A DNA stretch of 64,000 bases from Corallium rubrum (GCA_964035015.1 CAXIUP010000033.1:220649-284648); one strand, 5' to 3'; shown: positions 22,444-33,110, counted from the first letter of the stretch. Numbers and translations: made by a program. The notes: a model not told the origin generated them from the sequence alone.

Positions 22444-24339
22444 CACAGCATGCATTTGCACCTGTTTGCGACAGTGGTCTTCAACTGATGTGCTTGCAGC
22501 CCCTTCAATTGTGCTTTTAGCCCTTGCATTATAGGTTTTCACAACCCATTCTGTTGGTTGGTGGTTTTAGCACTTTTCTTGCCAGTTGCATGGAAAGCAT
22601 CCCTGAAGGCACCAGAAGCAAATTTCTTGGTGTCGACCAGAAGTTCTTCCTCCATGACTTCCGTCCACTCTCTTGATTTAATGTCAAATGTTTCAAAAGT
22701 AATGGTTACTTTGTTTTTCGGTTGTGGTTTTGCTAGTTTACCAGCTTTTAGTAAAACATCTATTGATACTGAAGCTGGATAAGCTGTTTCTATAGTCTTA
22801 CTTTTGGTTGGGCTGCATGTGGCAGTTGCACTTTTACAATTTCTAGAGGTGTGTGAAGTTGATTTGCTGTCATCAAAATAATCTTCAAATCGGTCTTCAG
22901 ACGATGGCTGGTCAACATCCTGCATCACCACAAATCTTACCAGGTAAACCTGTTTAAGAAATCTGATTATTGTACTTCTAATACTTTTTTCCACAATAAT
23001 ATCATATATATTATAATACATGTACTATAAATCCATACAAGAATAAAGATGATGAAGAATTTCAGACGTTTCCTCTCTTTTGGAACTATGAAAAAATGGG
23101 ATGATCCTAGCCACCTATTTTCAGAGGAAATCACGGGTGTGACATAATAATCTGTGTATTCAAACAACAGTTTTTGAGAAACAGAACTTGTTTATTTATA
23201 TTACTCATGGTCAAATTGAACTGGTCCTAAAGCCTGTGCTACGCCCCTGAGAAATGCTACATATACACTGTAAACAATTTTCAGACTGTAACTTGTCCCC
23301 CAAATCTCTAAATTTCATTGCTTTTAATACCTAATTGGTCACTTGTGTGCCCTTGACTGCGTCTTCATGTGCTCTTGAAAACTGTCTTGCCCCCCTGTCG
23401 ATAGATTTGTAGCTTTTGCGCCCTAGAGATCTTGTTGAAAACTGCCCAACTATGCAGTATGGGGTTAAATCGAGTCTGAAAATTGTTTATAGGAAGCACT
23501 TCGAAGGGGCACTAAACATTTCCTGAAAAATCTTGGCCTGCCAGGGCAGAGGTAGCTGACTGGAAATCTGGTAGTAAATATATAAAAATGTATCACAACT
23601 GCCCGCAGCCCGCCTGAGATGTCGTATGTGGGATACAATCCACTTGGGGGGGGGGGGGGGGGTATGAGAAAAAACTATTTTACATGAGAAAACTATTCAA
23701 TTTAAACCATTCTATTTGAGATGTTAAGACTCACAAAATTTTAATTTTACCTTATCTTTCCGGTGTGGAATTTGTCCGATGTTTGTGCATGAAGGTCCTT
23801 TGTTTGTAACTAACACATCGCACGTGCTCGCTGGTAAATTGAAGTGGGCTGCGCACGCTTTCTTTAAGTTTACCAACGAAAGTTCTTCGTACTCAAAGTT
23901 AACAAACTCCCTAGGTTGCACAGGTCTAAATGTCTGCTTAGTGTCTGGCTCGGACGCTAGCCGTTGCACTATAATCTCATGAGGAGCACTCGATCCGGAC
24001 TTCTTCTTTCGTCCTGACATGGCATCATTACGAGTTCTCTTTCCACCCATTTTTGCTTGAAGATCATTCCAAACTGCTTGCCTTATTTTATTATTTTATT
24101 TTATTTTATTTAACTTTACCTTGACTAAATAAATAAATACAAGGATAGGAACACCGCAACAGCTGAGGCCAATTACTGCGGGTCCTTTTCATAGTTCTTT
24201 ATTTAATCAACAAAAAACCTCTCGAAGAACGGCGACAGATAGATCACGGAATGAAAATCGATAAAATAAATGCGTAAAACTTTCTTGTATTTGCATTATT
24301 TGCATTGCATTTGCAGTAATTCCATGTGACAAGTGGGAG

Positions 24340-25620
24340 GCCGCTGACCAACGATATCCTGGGCTATGGAAACGCTGGGCCATCACAACATTCGAAATTG
24401 TTTTTCAATTTGATATCGACATATTTCGATGGCCCATCGTTATCATAGCAAAATCAAAATCAAATTGAAAATCAAATGTTTTGAAATTTTCAAAGTTGTT
24501 TTCTTAATCGGTTTTTTATTTTGTTTTTTATGTTTTAGTTTTTTTATTATGCATTTAATTATTTTTTCAGTTTTTTCATAAATTTTTAAATTTGTTTTTT
24601 TGTTCGATTTTTTTTTTGTTTTTTTCTTAATTTATTTTTGTTCTTGGTTTAAATTTTACTTCTTTTTTATTTATTTTAATTTTATATATTTTTATTACAT
24701 ATTATTGTAAATAGTACAGGTATATCGCTATGGTAACGCTGGGCCACCATAGTACACCGAAATAAACAGAGAAAATGATAAACTTTCAGTTGCTCATGAA
24801 TTATAATTATTTAATTGTCACTTAGGAGGCTGCGACATGTCTGCTCCTATTGTATATGAGTATATATGAAGAATCGGCTATAGAATATTTAATCATTTTT
24901 ACCCTAAAAACCGAATAGACGTATAAATTATGCCCCGTTCGCTTTCTAGGGATAAGTTCAAATAAAAAGAAGTTGTTTTTATGTAATAATTGAGAAACGA
25001 GAACGGCCTTATCTGCAAAGCGTAAGGCATTTCCGGTTCTGACAATGTAAACAAAGTGAAACAATAGCTTAACTTTGAGCGGTTCGTGCGCTTACAAAAT
25101 ACGTTTGCCGACAAGTGTTTTTAAAGATTACTAAACTTACGGTATTATATTACGACGAAATACACACGACATTTCCAGGCTAGGTGCCACTTCAGAGAAA
25201 TCTTAATTTATAAAACTTGACTAATCAGGTGCCGTAAGCGAATTTAAAAAGTAAGTCAAAAGAAAGAGACCATATCTGATACAAAACAAAACAAAACAAA
25301 GAGCTTGTATCCTTCAACCCAGATGAAATACAAGGTCTATATATTGCACTGCAAGAAAAAATTTGAAATTCAAATCTAAATTGGTGGAGAAATAACAAGA
25401 TCATTTCGAGGTATTGTCAGCTCTCATTTCCGCTCGAATCTTAGCCGTTCCAGCCGAAGCATAAAAAATGTGTCAAAAATGAAGAACAAGTTATCAAGTG
25501 GCACTTTTTATAGCGGTTTAATAGTAAGTGAGGTAAAGGTAAATAATGGGCGAAAAACAAAGGAAATTCATTTTTGCCTTCAAAAACCGTTGGTCGGTTT
25601 TTAGGGAGATAGCCTCTTAA
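24340..25620 (-). repeat. Right long terminal inverted repeat
   Basis: The uninterrupted 1281-bp partner of the left repeat, in opposite orientation. Its inner end (GCCGCTGACC at 24340) leads into 289 bases of leader before the alpha-kinase start. Its outer end GGGAGATAGCCTCTTAA stops at 25620, beyond which the two flanks share no sequence. It serves as the empty-site reference for the MITE in the left copy. Confidence 0.9.
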
Positions 25621-25628
25621 GCTGTTTA

Positions 25629-25724
25629 CAACATTCACGTCCGTGTTGTATCGAATATATAATCACTCGCCTTCGGCTCGTGATTGTATATTCGATACAA
25701 CACGGCCGCTCATGTTGTAAACAT

Positions 25725-25785
<61 letters not shown>

Positions 25786-26060
25786 TATATATATATATAT
25801 ATATATTGGATAAAACTTGTTGACAAAACTCGAAAAATCTTGATCGAAGCTCTTTGAAATTGACGAAACCTTGTTTGAAAACCTCCTCAATCGTGATATA
25901 AGTCAGTTATATACCTCGAACTCAGGACCTTTGGCCCCTCAGGTCAATATATAACTTATATTCCGCATTCTCGGTATATAACCTATATATATATATATAT
26001 ATAGCATATCACGTGTGTGTGTGTGTGGTGTGTGATATGCTAGACTGCTAGTGCATTTTG
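25629..26060. repeat. Stem-loop repeat, (TA)n tracts and short hairpins
   Basis: A palindromic element at 25624-25726 has arms GTGTTGTATCGAATATA and loop CTCGCCTTCGGCTCG. Then come a (TA)n tract of about 80 bases, and near 25995-26042 a second (TA)n and (GT)n hairpin around AGCATATCAC. No gene. Confidence 0.82.
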
Positions 26061-26071
26061 TTACTTTAAAA

Positions 26072-28347
26072 TTAGGGCAATTGAAAGTGACTTGGTGGTG
26101 ATGATGAGGAAGATGGAATTTCAGACATCAAATTTTCTCCCATTTGTAATGGATTTACTGGCATCATTACATGCAATTGTGGAATCTGTCTTCCAGTTAC
26201 TGCTTGTCCAGTTTCTAATGGATTTACTGGCATCATTCCATGCATTTGTGGCATCTGTCTTCCAGCCGTTGTTTGCATTATCATACTCATTATTCTATAT
26301 TCATGTTCGCGTTCTTCTCTTTGGCGTTGTTCAGTCATCCTATCATGCCTGATGTCTGCTTCTTCTTCCAGCTTCATTCTTTTCTCTTCAAATTCCACAA
26401 ATCGACACTCAGCTTTCTTTTGTTCTTCCAAAAATCTGTCTACACTCAATGACATGGATTCAGCTATTCGGTCACTCTTTGTTTTTCTCTTGCGCTTATT
26501 AGTTGTGCCACTTTTAGTGGCAAGTGTAGATGGTTTTTCTGAGGTTCCTGCTAAATAGAAAACAAGAAGTTTAACAAAATATTTACAATACATTTATGTT
26601 AAAATTAGTATAGGTAATCATATGATAGTGAGTACAATTAAGGATTTACACTACAAGTGATATTTGAAAATTTTGCGGAAATTGCACGAGCCATTAAGCG
26701 AGTGCAATTTGGCATAATTTTCAAATATCACAAGTTGTGTAAATCCTTAATTGTATGAGCAAAATCATGATTAATTACTCATTTCTTATATCATGACAAA
26801 ATTACAACATGTACGCTTCGTACTCACCCATACCTTTAAAAACAACTTATTTCATTACTTGACAAGAAACATTTTCACTCTGGGTGTTCTCCATACTCAT
26901 TTCAAAATATTTACATGGAATTTTTAGTTCATAGTTTACCACAAGTCATAGGAAATGTGAAAACTTTCCATGGCAGAATTGGCCGCCATTTTGAATTTTA
27001 TTGTCAACGTCGTTCCCAGGGCCTTGGGAGCAGTACAATTAATAAAATAATTGTACTCCTCTCAACCAATCAGAATGTAGTAATTTTGTCATGCATATAA
27101 TAAATTATGTAATTAATGTAGGATTTGCAAATACACTGAGAATGACCTGAACTTCGTTGAGTTGTTACACTAGAGCTAGAGGACTGTACGCTTGTTGTTG
27201 AGCTGTTCTCATCAGATATATAGCTGTCTTCATCTACCTCCTCTTCTACTTCTTCTGGTCTTTCTTCCTCTTCATTTAAACCGGTGTCAATTACAACTGG
27301 TGGAGTGGTTGCTGGTCTGGATACAAAAATGAAATTAAGGAAATAATAAGCAGTTGTAGTATTTTCTCTGAAAATCAAAGAAATGCCGAGGAGAGGGGTG
27401 AATGAAAAATTTGTCACGAGTGTGTGTGGGAGGGGTGGTGGATGAGAAATTATTCAGGACAAACAAATTTTTTTAGTGCCCAGGCATTTCATTAGAGCCG
27501 GCAACCGCTGAACTCTGGCAGCTACTTTCAAGATCGCAGCCACATACTTTTAGAATTTCATACATGAATTTATGTTCACTTGATGAGTTCAGCTGTCTAC
27601 TTCTTCAAGTGAGTCTGCTATTTTCAAAATTAATGAAACCTCTGAGTGCCTGCAGAGGTCTCTACAGGAAAGACATGCAAAAGATGCCGGTTACCTCCAT
27701 TCTCTTTACCTCTGCCAGCAGGGATGTACCTCCACGAACTATTTTTTTTATTACAGTAGTTATTTTTGATCTATTTAATATGTTTGCAATTTTATCAACA
27801 TATTTGCAAACTTTTTTTTTCAACCTTTTTCACACCTGGTTTGTATATTACATCATCTTCAGAGTTAAGAATTAAGCATGTTAAATTATACAATTATACA
27901 ATTTAAATTGTATAATGCAGATAAATTACCGTATTCCAAGTATGTTGTCGAGAAGGTCAAAGTATCTGCATACAGATTTCCCTCTTCCAGACCTTGCGTT
28001 TGTGTCTTTGGTCCGTTTGTAGTTGCTTTTCAGGCTCTTAATTCGGGTTTTACATTCTTGGGGAGATTTTTCAATTGAATATTCATCCTTTAATTCAAGG
28101 CAACATGAAGTTTAAAACAAAGCAGAGCCCATACACTTAAAAAACTTACTACAGCACAGCATTTTACGTTTATGTTATAAATAAATAATCATACCGTGAG
28201 TCGCTTGGAAATCTCTTTATATACCAGCTTATTCCACGTACAGCCGTCCATTTGATTTTGAATATTTTTGTCGCCCCACACAGCTATAAGGCAACGCGTT
28301 TCATGATCATTCCAATTTACTCCTCTTGCAGCCATGTTTGCAGCCAT
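26072..28347 (-). CDS. Myb/SANT-like (trihelix) DNA-binding protein, four exons, 319 aa
   Basis: Exons 28347-28195, 28087-27930, 27316-27147 and 26550-26072 join in phase with GT-AG borders (960 bases, no internal stop). Residues 8-105 form a Myb_DNA-bind_4 type domain: NWNDHETRCLIAVWGD, then CTWNKLVYKEISKRL, then SPQECKTRIKSLKSNYKR and RYFDLLDNILG. An acidic Ser-rich linker, a basic KRKRKTK nuclear signal and a long charged helix (FLEEQKKAECRF onward) follow, probably a coiled coil. The tail holds two copies of a MMPVNPL motif. Such proteins often serve as the DNA-binding partner of Harbinger transposases or are TE-derived regulators. No transposase is linked here. Intron 3 contains a palindromic element. 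Start codon alternatives: Met at 28335, or an upstream in-frame Met at 28398. Confidence 0.82.
26636..26760. repeat. Palindromic element in intron 3 of the Myb-like gene
   Basis: Arms ATTAAGGATTTACAC and GTGTAAATCCTTAAT, with further pairing through GATATTTGAAAATT. The centre is GCACGAGCCATTAAGCGAGTGC. Confidence 0.85.
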
Positions 28348-28395
28348 GTTGTTTGTACTTTCCACGCATGTGTAAAACGTCAAAAAAGCGTTTTT

Positions 28396-28800
28396 CAATC
28401 CCGTTTCGTTTACACAGCCAACTTAAGCGCGATTAACTGATCGGGCTCAGTTTAATCCACCTCCTTGAGGTGGTGCAAACTGATCGCGATTAATTTACAC
28501 CGATCTGTTTACACGGACATTTTAAGCCCGCTTAAAGTCAGATGTGGCTCAGATCCCGCTTAAATTGTGTCCGTGTAAACAGGGCTGAAATGTTCAGAAG
28601 TTCATTCCGAACTTCAGAAGTACATTCGGAGGTTCACAAGTTCGTACTGACATAGGCATTTGATTGGCTACTAGCAACTAGCAGCCAATCAAATGCCTAG
28701 TTCAATACGAACTACTAGTAGCCAATCAAATGCCTATATCAATACGAACTTGTGAACTTCCGAACAAACTTCTGAACATTTCCGTTCAAAGTAACCTGAA
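28396..28800. repeat. Two adjacent foldback elements upstream of the Myb-like gene
   Basis: The first (about 28403-28590) has ends CGTTTACACAGCC and GTGTAAACAGGGC and an inner CTTGAGGTGG hairpin. The second (about 28594-28775) has TTCGGAGGTTCACAAGTTCGT inverted ends and repeated CAATCAAATGCCTA arms. They occupy the putative promoter side of the 28347 start codon. Confidence 0.75.
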
Positions 28801-28892
28801 ACCGACTGTAATATGTTATCATTTCAGAATTGTAAACATCCCAATATTTACTGTTAATAATTACATGAAACTACCGTAGTAGCTATACTTAC

Positions 28893-29108
28893 AGAGTGTA
28901 CTGTGAGAAGTGGTCAAAAATCCTTGTGACAAAAACCTTTCTCATTTTTTTTGTCATCAACTGTCCATCATCCTTTCCTTTGAGTATTTTGGCCAACTCG
29001 GGTCTGAAATTGGTTGGTAATGTTATATTTGACGGCCACAGCTTTTTAGCATTTAGGACAACAAGATCACGTGTAGTTCCAATAGGGCTAGTCACCACAA
29101 CATTTTCT
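28893..29108 (-). CDS. Orphan coding exon, SAMD3-like region
   Basis: A 72-codon stretch bounded by a TCTAG acceptor and a strong GTAAGT donor. It encodes GTTRDLVVLNAKKLWP, then NFRPELAKILKG and KKMRKVFVTRIFDHFSQY. I recall similar segments in large uncharacterised fish and cnidarian proteins related to SAMD3. Neighbouring exons on this strand were not found: upstream lies an intergenic stretch and downstream the foldbacks. It may be a lone remnant, or part of a gene spread beyond the repeats. Family placement is tentative. Confidence 0.4.
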
Positions 29109-29217
29109 CTAGAAAAAATTAAATGACAGAAGTGGTGAACTGTTTACACACCCAACTTTATGCTACATACATGTAATTACATAAACTTTAAATGTATATA
29201 TATATATATATGTATAT

Positions 29218-31003
29218 ACGTGTGGGTTTTGGTCTACGAAACGCAAAGAGTGCTCGATAACATATAGTTAGAGCAAATATAGATTTTCGCTTACCTCAAA
29301 AGTCTGCTACAGGCTGTTTCATCTAAAAAAGAATCTTCAGGCAGATGACAATTTTCGAAAACAGGGGGTGCTTATATCCTTGTTGTCGGAACGTGGGAGT
29401 GTGGGGGCGAAGCAATACATGCATTCATGGCTTTGTTGCGCTGTTTGCGCGGAATTTGTTTCGATGACGACATTGACTGATAATTTCTGCTCTTTTGTTG
29501 AGTAAACAATTCTTGTTTTTATCTTTCAAAATATAAAATTTTTCTTCTAAACATAAATTACATCGTTTTGAACCTCCCGTGTACGAAATGGAATGTTTTA
29601 AAATTTGCCAATTAATACTAAAATCCTTATTGTTTTCTTTCAATGCCCAAATATATTTCGAAAGTTCGGTGTCGTTTGCATGCTTTTTATGCTGAAAAGA
29701 TTTAGTGTGGTTGCCCAATCGCTCTTTGAATGTGGTTGAAGTCATGCCAATGTAATTCTTGATCGTGTTTGTGTTGTTTACTGTGACTGTTGTTTTGTAT
29801 ACTATGTCCCTAGTCATGCATTGTTTTCTAAGTGGACAATTCGTGTTTTTCTTACAGTTGCAACTGCTAGTGTCCTTATCCTGTGGCATGTTATTCCTAG
29901 ATATGTGTGCATTGTGTTTAGTGATTATTGACTTAACATTGTTCATGCAGCTGTAACTTACTTTGACTGTGTTTCTGTTAAAAATCTTATGGAGCTTGTG
30001 GTGTGGTGTGGTGTGGTGTGGTGTGGTGTGGTGTGGTGTGGTGTGGTGTGGTGTGGTGTGGTGTGGTGGGAAGTGCTTGTCAATTAGGTTTAGGAAATTA
30101 CGTCCTACGTTTGTGCTTACACTCTTGCTAAAAGGTGGGTTGAACCAAGTGGTGTTGCGTTGCCTATTCCTGCGTGGTTGCTGTGCTGTGTGTTGAGTGT
30201 AGCTAAGATCATGATCAAAGTTGCTGTGCCTAAGTGCGTTCTGATATATGGGTGCAGATTCCTGAAAAACTTGTTCATCTGATGAGAGAAGTGCAATGCG
30301 CTTGTTGATTGATGTAGGTAACTGTCTTGTGATGCTTGGTGGGTGGTTAGAGTGCTTATTTATGTAAAGCGGATCGTCATTGGGCTTCCTATAGGGCCTG
30401 TAATTTCCATTGTTAAGGTCGAAAGTTACATCTAAAAAGTTTACTATGCGTAAATTTGATTCGGCGGTAATTTTTAGGTCAAACTGCTCGAAAATTTTGT
30501 GGAGTTCTTTCCTTGTTTTGTCTGCTAAACGTGCTGATTTACTTTTTATAATAGCTAAACCGTCATCTCTATATAGGCCAATGCTTTCTTTGCCAAATTT
30601 CTTACTTAGGTGATTTAAGATGAAAAGGTCTACTAACTCACAAACTTCCGCGCCGTCGAAACAACCCATGGTAACGTCAAACAAACTATTGCTATCTTTT
30701 TTTATCCATGAAATTCCGGTATTGAAAAGGAGAGATTTTCTAGCGTGTTTTATTATTGAAATGTTGTTTTCAGTTATAGTAGCCAAATTCGAAGCCCAAG
30801 ATAATGCTTGGTCCAATAGTTTTTCAGAAATAGACGGATAGAAATCGACAATGTCAAACGAAATAAAACTATGTCTGTCCTTATCTTTTATATTGCCAAA
30901 CCACTCGATTACTTGTTTTGTATTTCTCCATTGGTTTAAATTCAGTTTTTGTCTCAAATTAGAATTAATTTTGTCCAAAATCACCTTACTTAGTTTTCCA
31001 GAC
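29218..31003 (-). mobile_element. Penelope-like element family 1, left copy (RT + GIY-YIG)
   Basis: Coding spans 31005-29425 (526 codons, open). Reverse transcriptase motifs: FISFDIVDFYPSI (motif A), DVTMGCFDGAEV (motif B) and IGLYRDDGLAI (motif C, with YRDD). A C-terminal GIY-YIG nuclease follows a Cys cluster (CNCKKNTNCPLRKQC), with IVYKTTV and NYIGMTSTTFKERL. RT plus C-terminal GIY-YIG is the Penelope-like layout. The 5' part is missing: the copy stops at 31003, where the inverted second copy begins. The 3' region runs to a (TA)n tract near 29200. A (CCACA)n expansion lies inside the frame at 30000-30066. Confidence 0.8.
30000..30066. repeat. In-frame (CCACA)n expansion inside the RT-GIY frame
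   Basis: Twelve extra pentamers (60 bases) are present compared with the right copy at 31786-31800. They add 20 residues of the pattern HHTTP without breaking the frame, because 60 is a multiple of three. Confidence 0.93.
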
Positions 31004-32503
31004 ATTGTCGATTTCTATCCGTCTATTTCTGAAAAACTATTGGACCAAGCATTATCTTGGGCTTCGAATTTGGCTACTATAACTGAAAACAACATTTCAA
31101 TAATAAAACACGCTAGAAAATCTCTCCTTTTCAATACCGGAATTTCATGGATAGAAAAAGATAGCAATAGTTTGTTTGACGTTACCATGGGTTGTTTCGA
31201 CGGCGCGGAAGTTTTTGAGTTAGTAGGCCTTTTCATCTTAAATCACCTAAGTAAGAAATTTGGCAAAGAAAGCATTGGCCTATATAGAGATGACGGTTTA
31301 GCTATTATAAAAAGTAAATCAGCACGTTTAGCAGACAAAACAAGGAAAGAACTCCACAAAATTTTCGAGCAGTTTGACCTAAAAATTACCGCCGAATCAA
31401 ATTTACGCATAGTAAACTTTTTAGATGTAACTTTCGACCTTAACAATGGAAATTACAGGCCCTATAGGAAGCCCAATGACGATCCGCTTTACATAAATAA
31501 GCACTCTAACCACCCACCAAGCATCACAAGACAGTTACCTACATCAATCAACAAGCGCATTGCACTTCTCTCATCAGATGAACAAGTTTTTCAGGAATCT
31601 GCACCCATATATCAGAACGCACTTAGGCACAGCAACTTTGATCATGATCTTAGCTACACTCAACACACTGCACAGCAACCACGCAGGAATAGGCAACGCA
31701 ACACCACTTGGTTCAACCCACCTTTTAGCAAGAGTGTAAGCACAAATGTAGGACGTAATTTCCTAAACCTAATTGACAAGCACTTCCCACCACACCACAA
31801 GCTCCATAAGATTTTTAACAGAAAGACAGTCAAAGTAAGTTACAGCTGCATGAACAATGTTAAGTCAATAATCACTAAACACAATGCACACATATCTAGG
31901 AATAACATGCCACAGGATAAGGACACTAGCAGTTGCAATTGTAAGAAAAACACGAATTGTCCACTTAGAAAACAATGCATGACTAGGAACATAGTATACA
32001 AAGCAACAGTCACAGTAAATAACACAAACACGATCAAGAATTACATTGGCATGACTTCAACCACATTCAAAGAGCGATTGGCCAACCATACTAAATCTTT
32101 TCAGCATAAAAAGCATGCAAACGACACCGAACTTTCGAAATATATTTGGGCATTGAAAGAAAACAATAAGGATTTTAGTATTAATTGGCAAATTTTAAAA
32201 CATTCCATTTCGTACACGGGAGGTTCAAAACGATGTAATTTATGTTTAGAAGAAAAATTTTATATTTTGAAAGATAAAAACAAGAATTGTTTACTCAACA
32301 AAAGAGCAGAAATTATCAGTCAATGTCGTCATCGAAACAAATTCCGCGCAAACAGCGCAACAAAGCCATGAATGCATGTATTGTTTCGCCCCCACACTCC
32401 CACGTTCCGAGAACAAGGATATAAGCACCCCCTGTCATCTGCCTGAAGATTCTTTTTTAGATGAAACAGCCTGTAGCAGACTTTTGAGGTAAGCGAAAAT
32501 CTA
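31002..32503 (+). mobile_element. Penelope-like element family 1, right copy, 5'-truncated
   Basis: A near-identical inverted partner of the left copy. The coding match begins at 31004 with DIVDFYPSI and ends at the same stop (32371). The 3' region matches through TGAGGTAAGCGAAAATCTA and then meets a (TA)n tract. The 143 bases between the arms (30861-31003) are extra 5' sequence of the left copy. Differences include FELVGLF against CELVDLF. The upstream frame that reads into it from 30851 is antisense sequence of the left copy and is not part of the protein. Confidence 0.82.
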
Positions 32504-32599
32504 TGTATATATATATATATATATATCTTCTTCACAGCATGCGTAAGATGCACGCAACCTATTTTATAAATATATATATTTATAAACTAGGTTGCACGT

Positions 32600-32800
32600 G
32601 TCTTACATATGCTGTGATTGGTCAGTTACTGTGTTTATATTGGGCCATGCAAACACTCGAAAATTGAAAGTACTTACTGTATGTAAATCCTTGCCTATGG
32701 CTCAGGTTTTGAATAAACTGTCATTGAAATTCCCCCAACTCACTCTGGTGTTTGCATTAGGCTGTATAAACACAGGCAGCCATTTTCTATTTCTTTCTTA
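32600..32800. repeat. Dispersed repeat (relative at 48420-48590)
   Basis: It shares the ordered strings CCTTGCCTATGGCTC, GGCTGTATAAACAC and GCCATTTTCTATTTC with 48490-48575. No coding capacity. A (TA)n/(CA)n tract follows at 32810-32870. Confidence 0.6.
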
Positions 32801-32824
32801 TACTGTATATATATACATATACAT

Positions 32825-32870
<46 letters not shown>

Positions 32871-32875
<5 letters not shown>

Positions 32876-32970
32876 GTGCGGTTATAGAAACTAGCAGTTT
32901 CAAAATCATATGGATAGAGTGCTCAATGCGTAAGCAGAGCTATGTAATACAAAATGAAAACTCGAGTTAC
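32871..32970 (-). repeat. Direct terminal repeat of Penelope-like family 2, 3' copy
   Basis: About 100 bases from TATAAGTGCGGTTATAG to AACTCGAGTTAC are identical to 35260-35359. The two copies flank the left family-2 element in direct orientation, like the pseudo-LTRs of Penelope-like elements. Confidence 0.9.
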
Positions 32971-32984
32971 TTCATTGAAGATTT

Positions 32985-33035
32985 ATTCACGACAAATTTG
33001 TTTCGTATGGCATTTGCCACACTCATCAGGTGAAT
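32985..33035 (-). ncRNA. Hammerhead ribozyme, left copy
   Basis: Read on the minus strand: stem I ATTCAC pairs with GTGAAT. The core box is CTGATGA. Stem II GTGTGGCA pairs with TGCCATAC (8 pairs including one G-U). The second box is GAAA. A minimal stem III ACAAA/TTTGT closes it, and the predicted cleavage lies after GTC, between 32991 and 32990. Hammerheads with very short stem III are known from Penelope-like elements. It lies 3' of the GIY-YIG stop codon. Confidence 0.85.
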
Positions 33036-33110
33036 GATTGTTTACAGCGTTAGCGTATCATATATTACAAGAGATGCGTTGTGAGTTCGTATTACAGTTG
33101 GTGAGTAAAG

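Larger units (their letters stand above)
17749..24050 (-). pseudogene. Alpha-kinase (MHCK/EF2K type), broken by frameshift and hAT
   Basis: Exon 1 (24050-23751) encodes a basic N-terminus and a domain ending RKDK. Exon 2 starts at 22949 (VYLVRFVVM) and runs to the stop at 17749, apart from the inserted hAT. The alpha-kinase features are clear: glycine loop FASGAFRDAF, the Lys of WVVKTYN, ATIEEYVPGTFAK, LMLLDIQG, the YDPEIAT segment and the zinc-binding tail HDHTCNKFC. Alpha-kinases phosphorylate Ser/Thr in proteins. Lesions: a one-base frame change near 22547-22565, between NQQ and WVVKTYN, and a hAT in the MHAVARHL coding sequence. Intron 1 contains a run of 17 G near 23646. The start codon lies about 290 bases inside the right terminal repeat, so the gene looks like the second gene of the 13-kb element. 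Confidence 0.85.
12345..25620. mobile_element. Candidate two-gene transposon with 1.28-kb terminal inverted repeats
   Basis: The block is bounded by inverted copies of one long sequence: 12345-14316 on the left (with a later 0.68-kb insertion) and 24340-25620 on the right. Both outer ends start TTAAGAGGCTATCTCCC when read inward, and both inner ends stop at GGTCAGCGGC. Between them sit an integrase-like DDE gene (14464-17147, +) and an alpha-kinase gene (24050-17749, -), convergent, with no other gene apart from a later hAT insertion. Removing the insertions gives an ancestral length of about 8.4 kb. TTAA at both outer edges could be a target duplication or simply the repeat ends. That the repeats and genes form one mobile unit is inference from symmetry. 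An inverted segmental duplication is the alternative. Confidence 0.68.

Noticed and set aside
12345-25620. Polinton/Maverick identity for the large block
   Set aside because: Long TIRs and an integrase-like gene fit, but there is no PolB, ATPase, protease or capsid gene inside, and the only PolB lies 6 kb outside the left repeat.
6729-28347. Harbinger transposase and Myb-like gene as one element
   Set aside because: They are 18 kb apart with the complete 13-kb inverted-repeat block between them, and no common terminal repeats were seen.
30851-31003. N-terminal extension of the right Penelope-like frame
   Set aside because: These bases are antisense of the left copy up to the inversion point; the open frame is a by-product of the palindrome.
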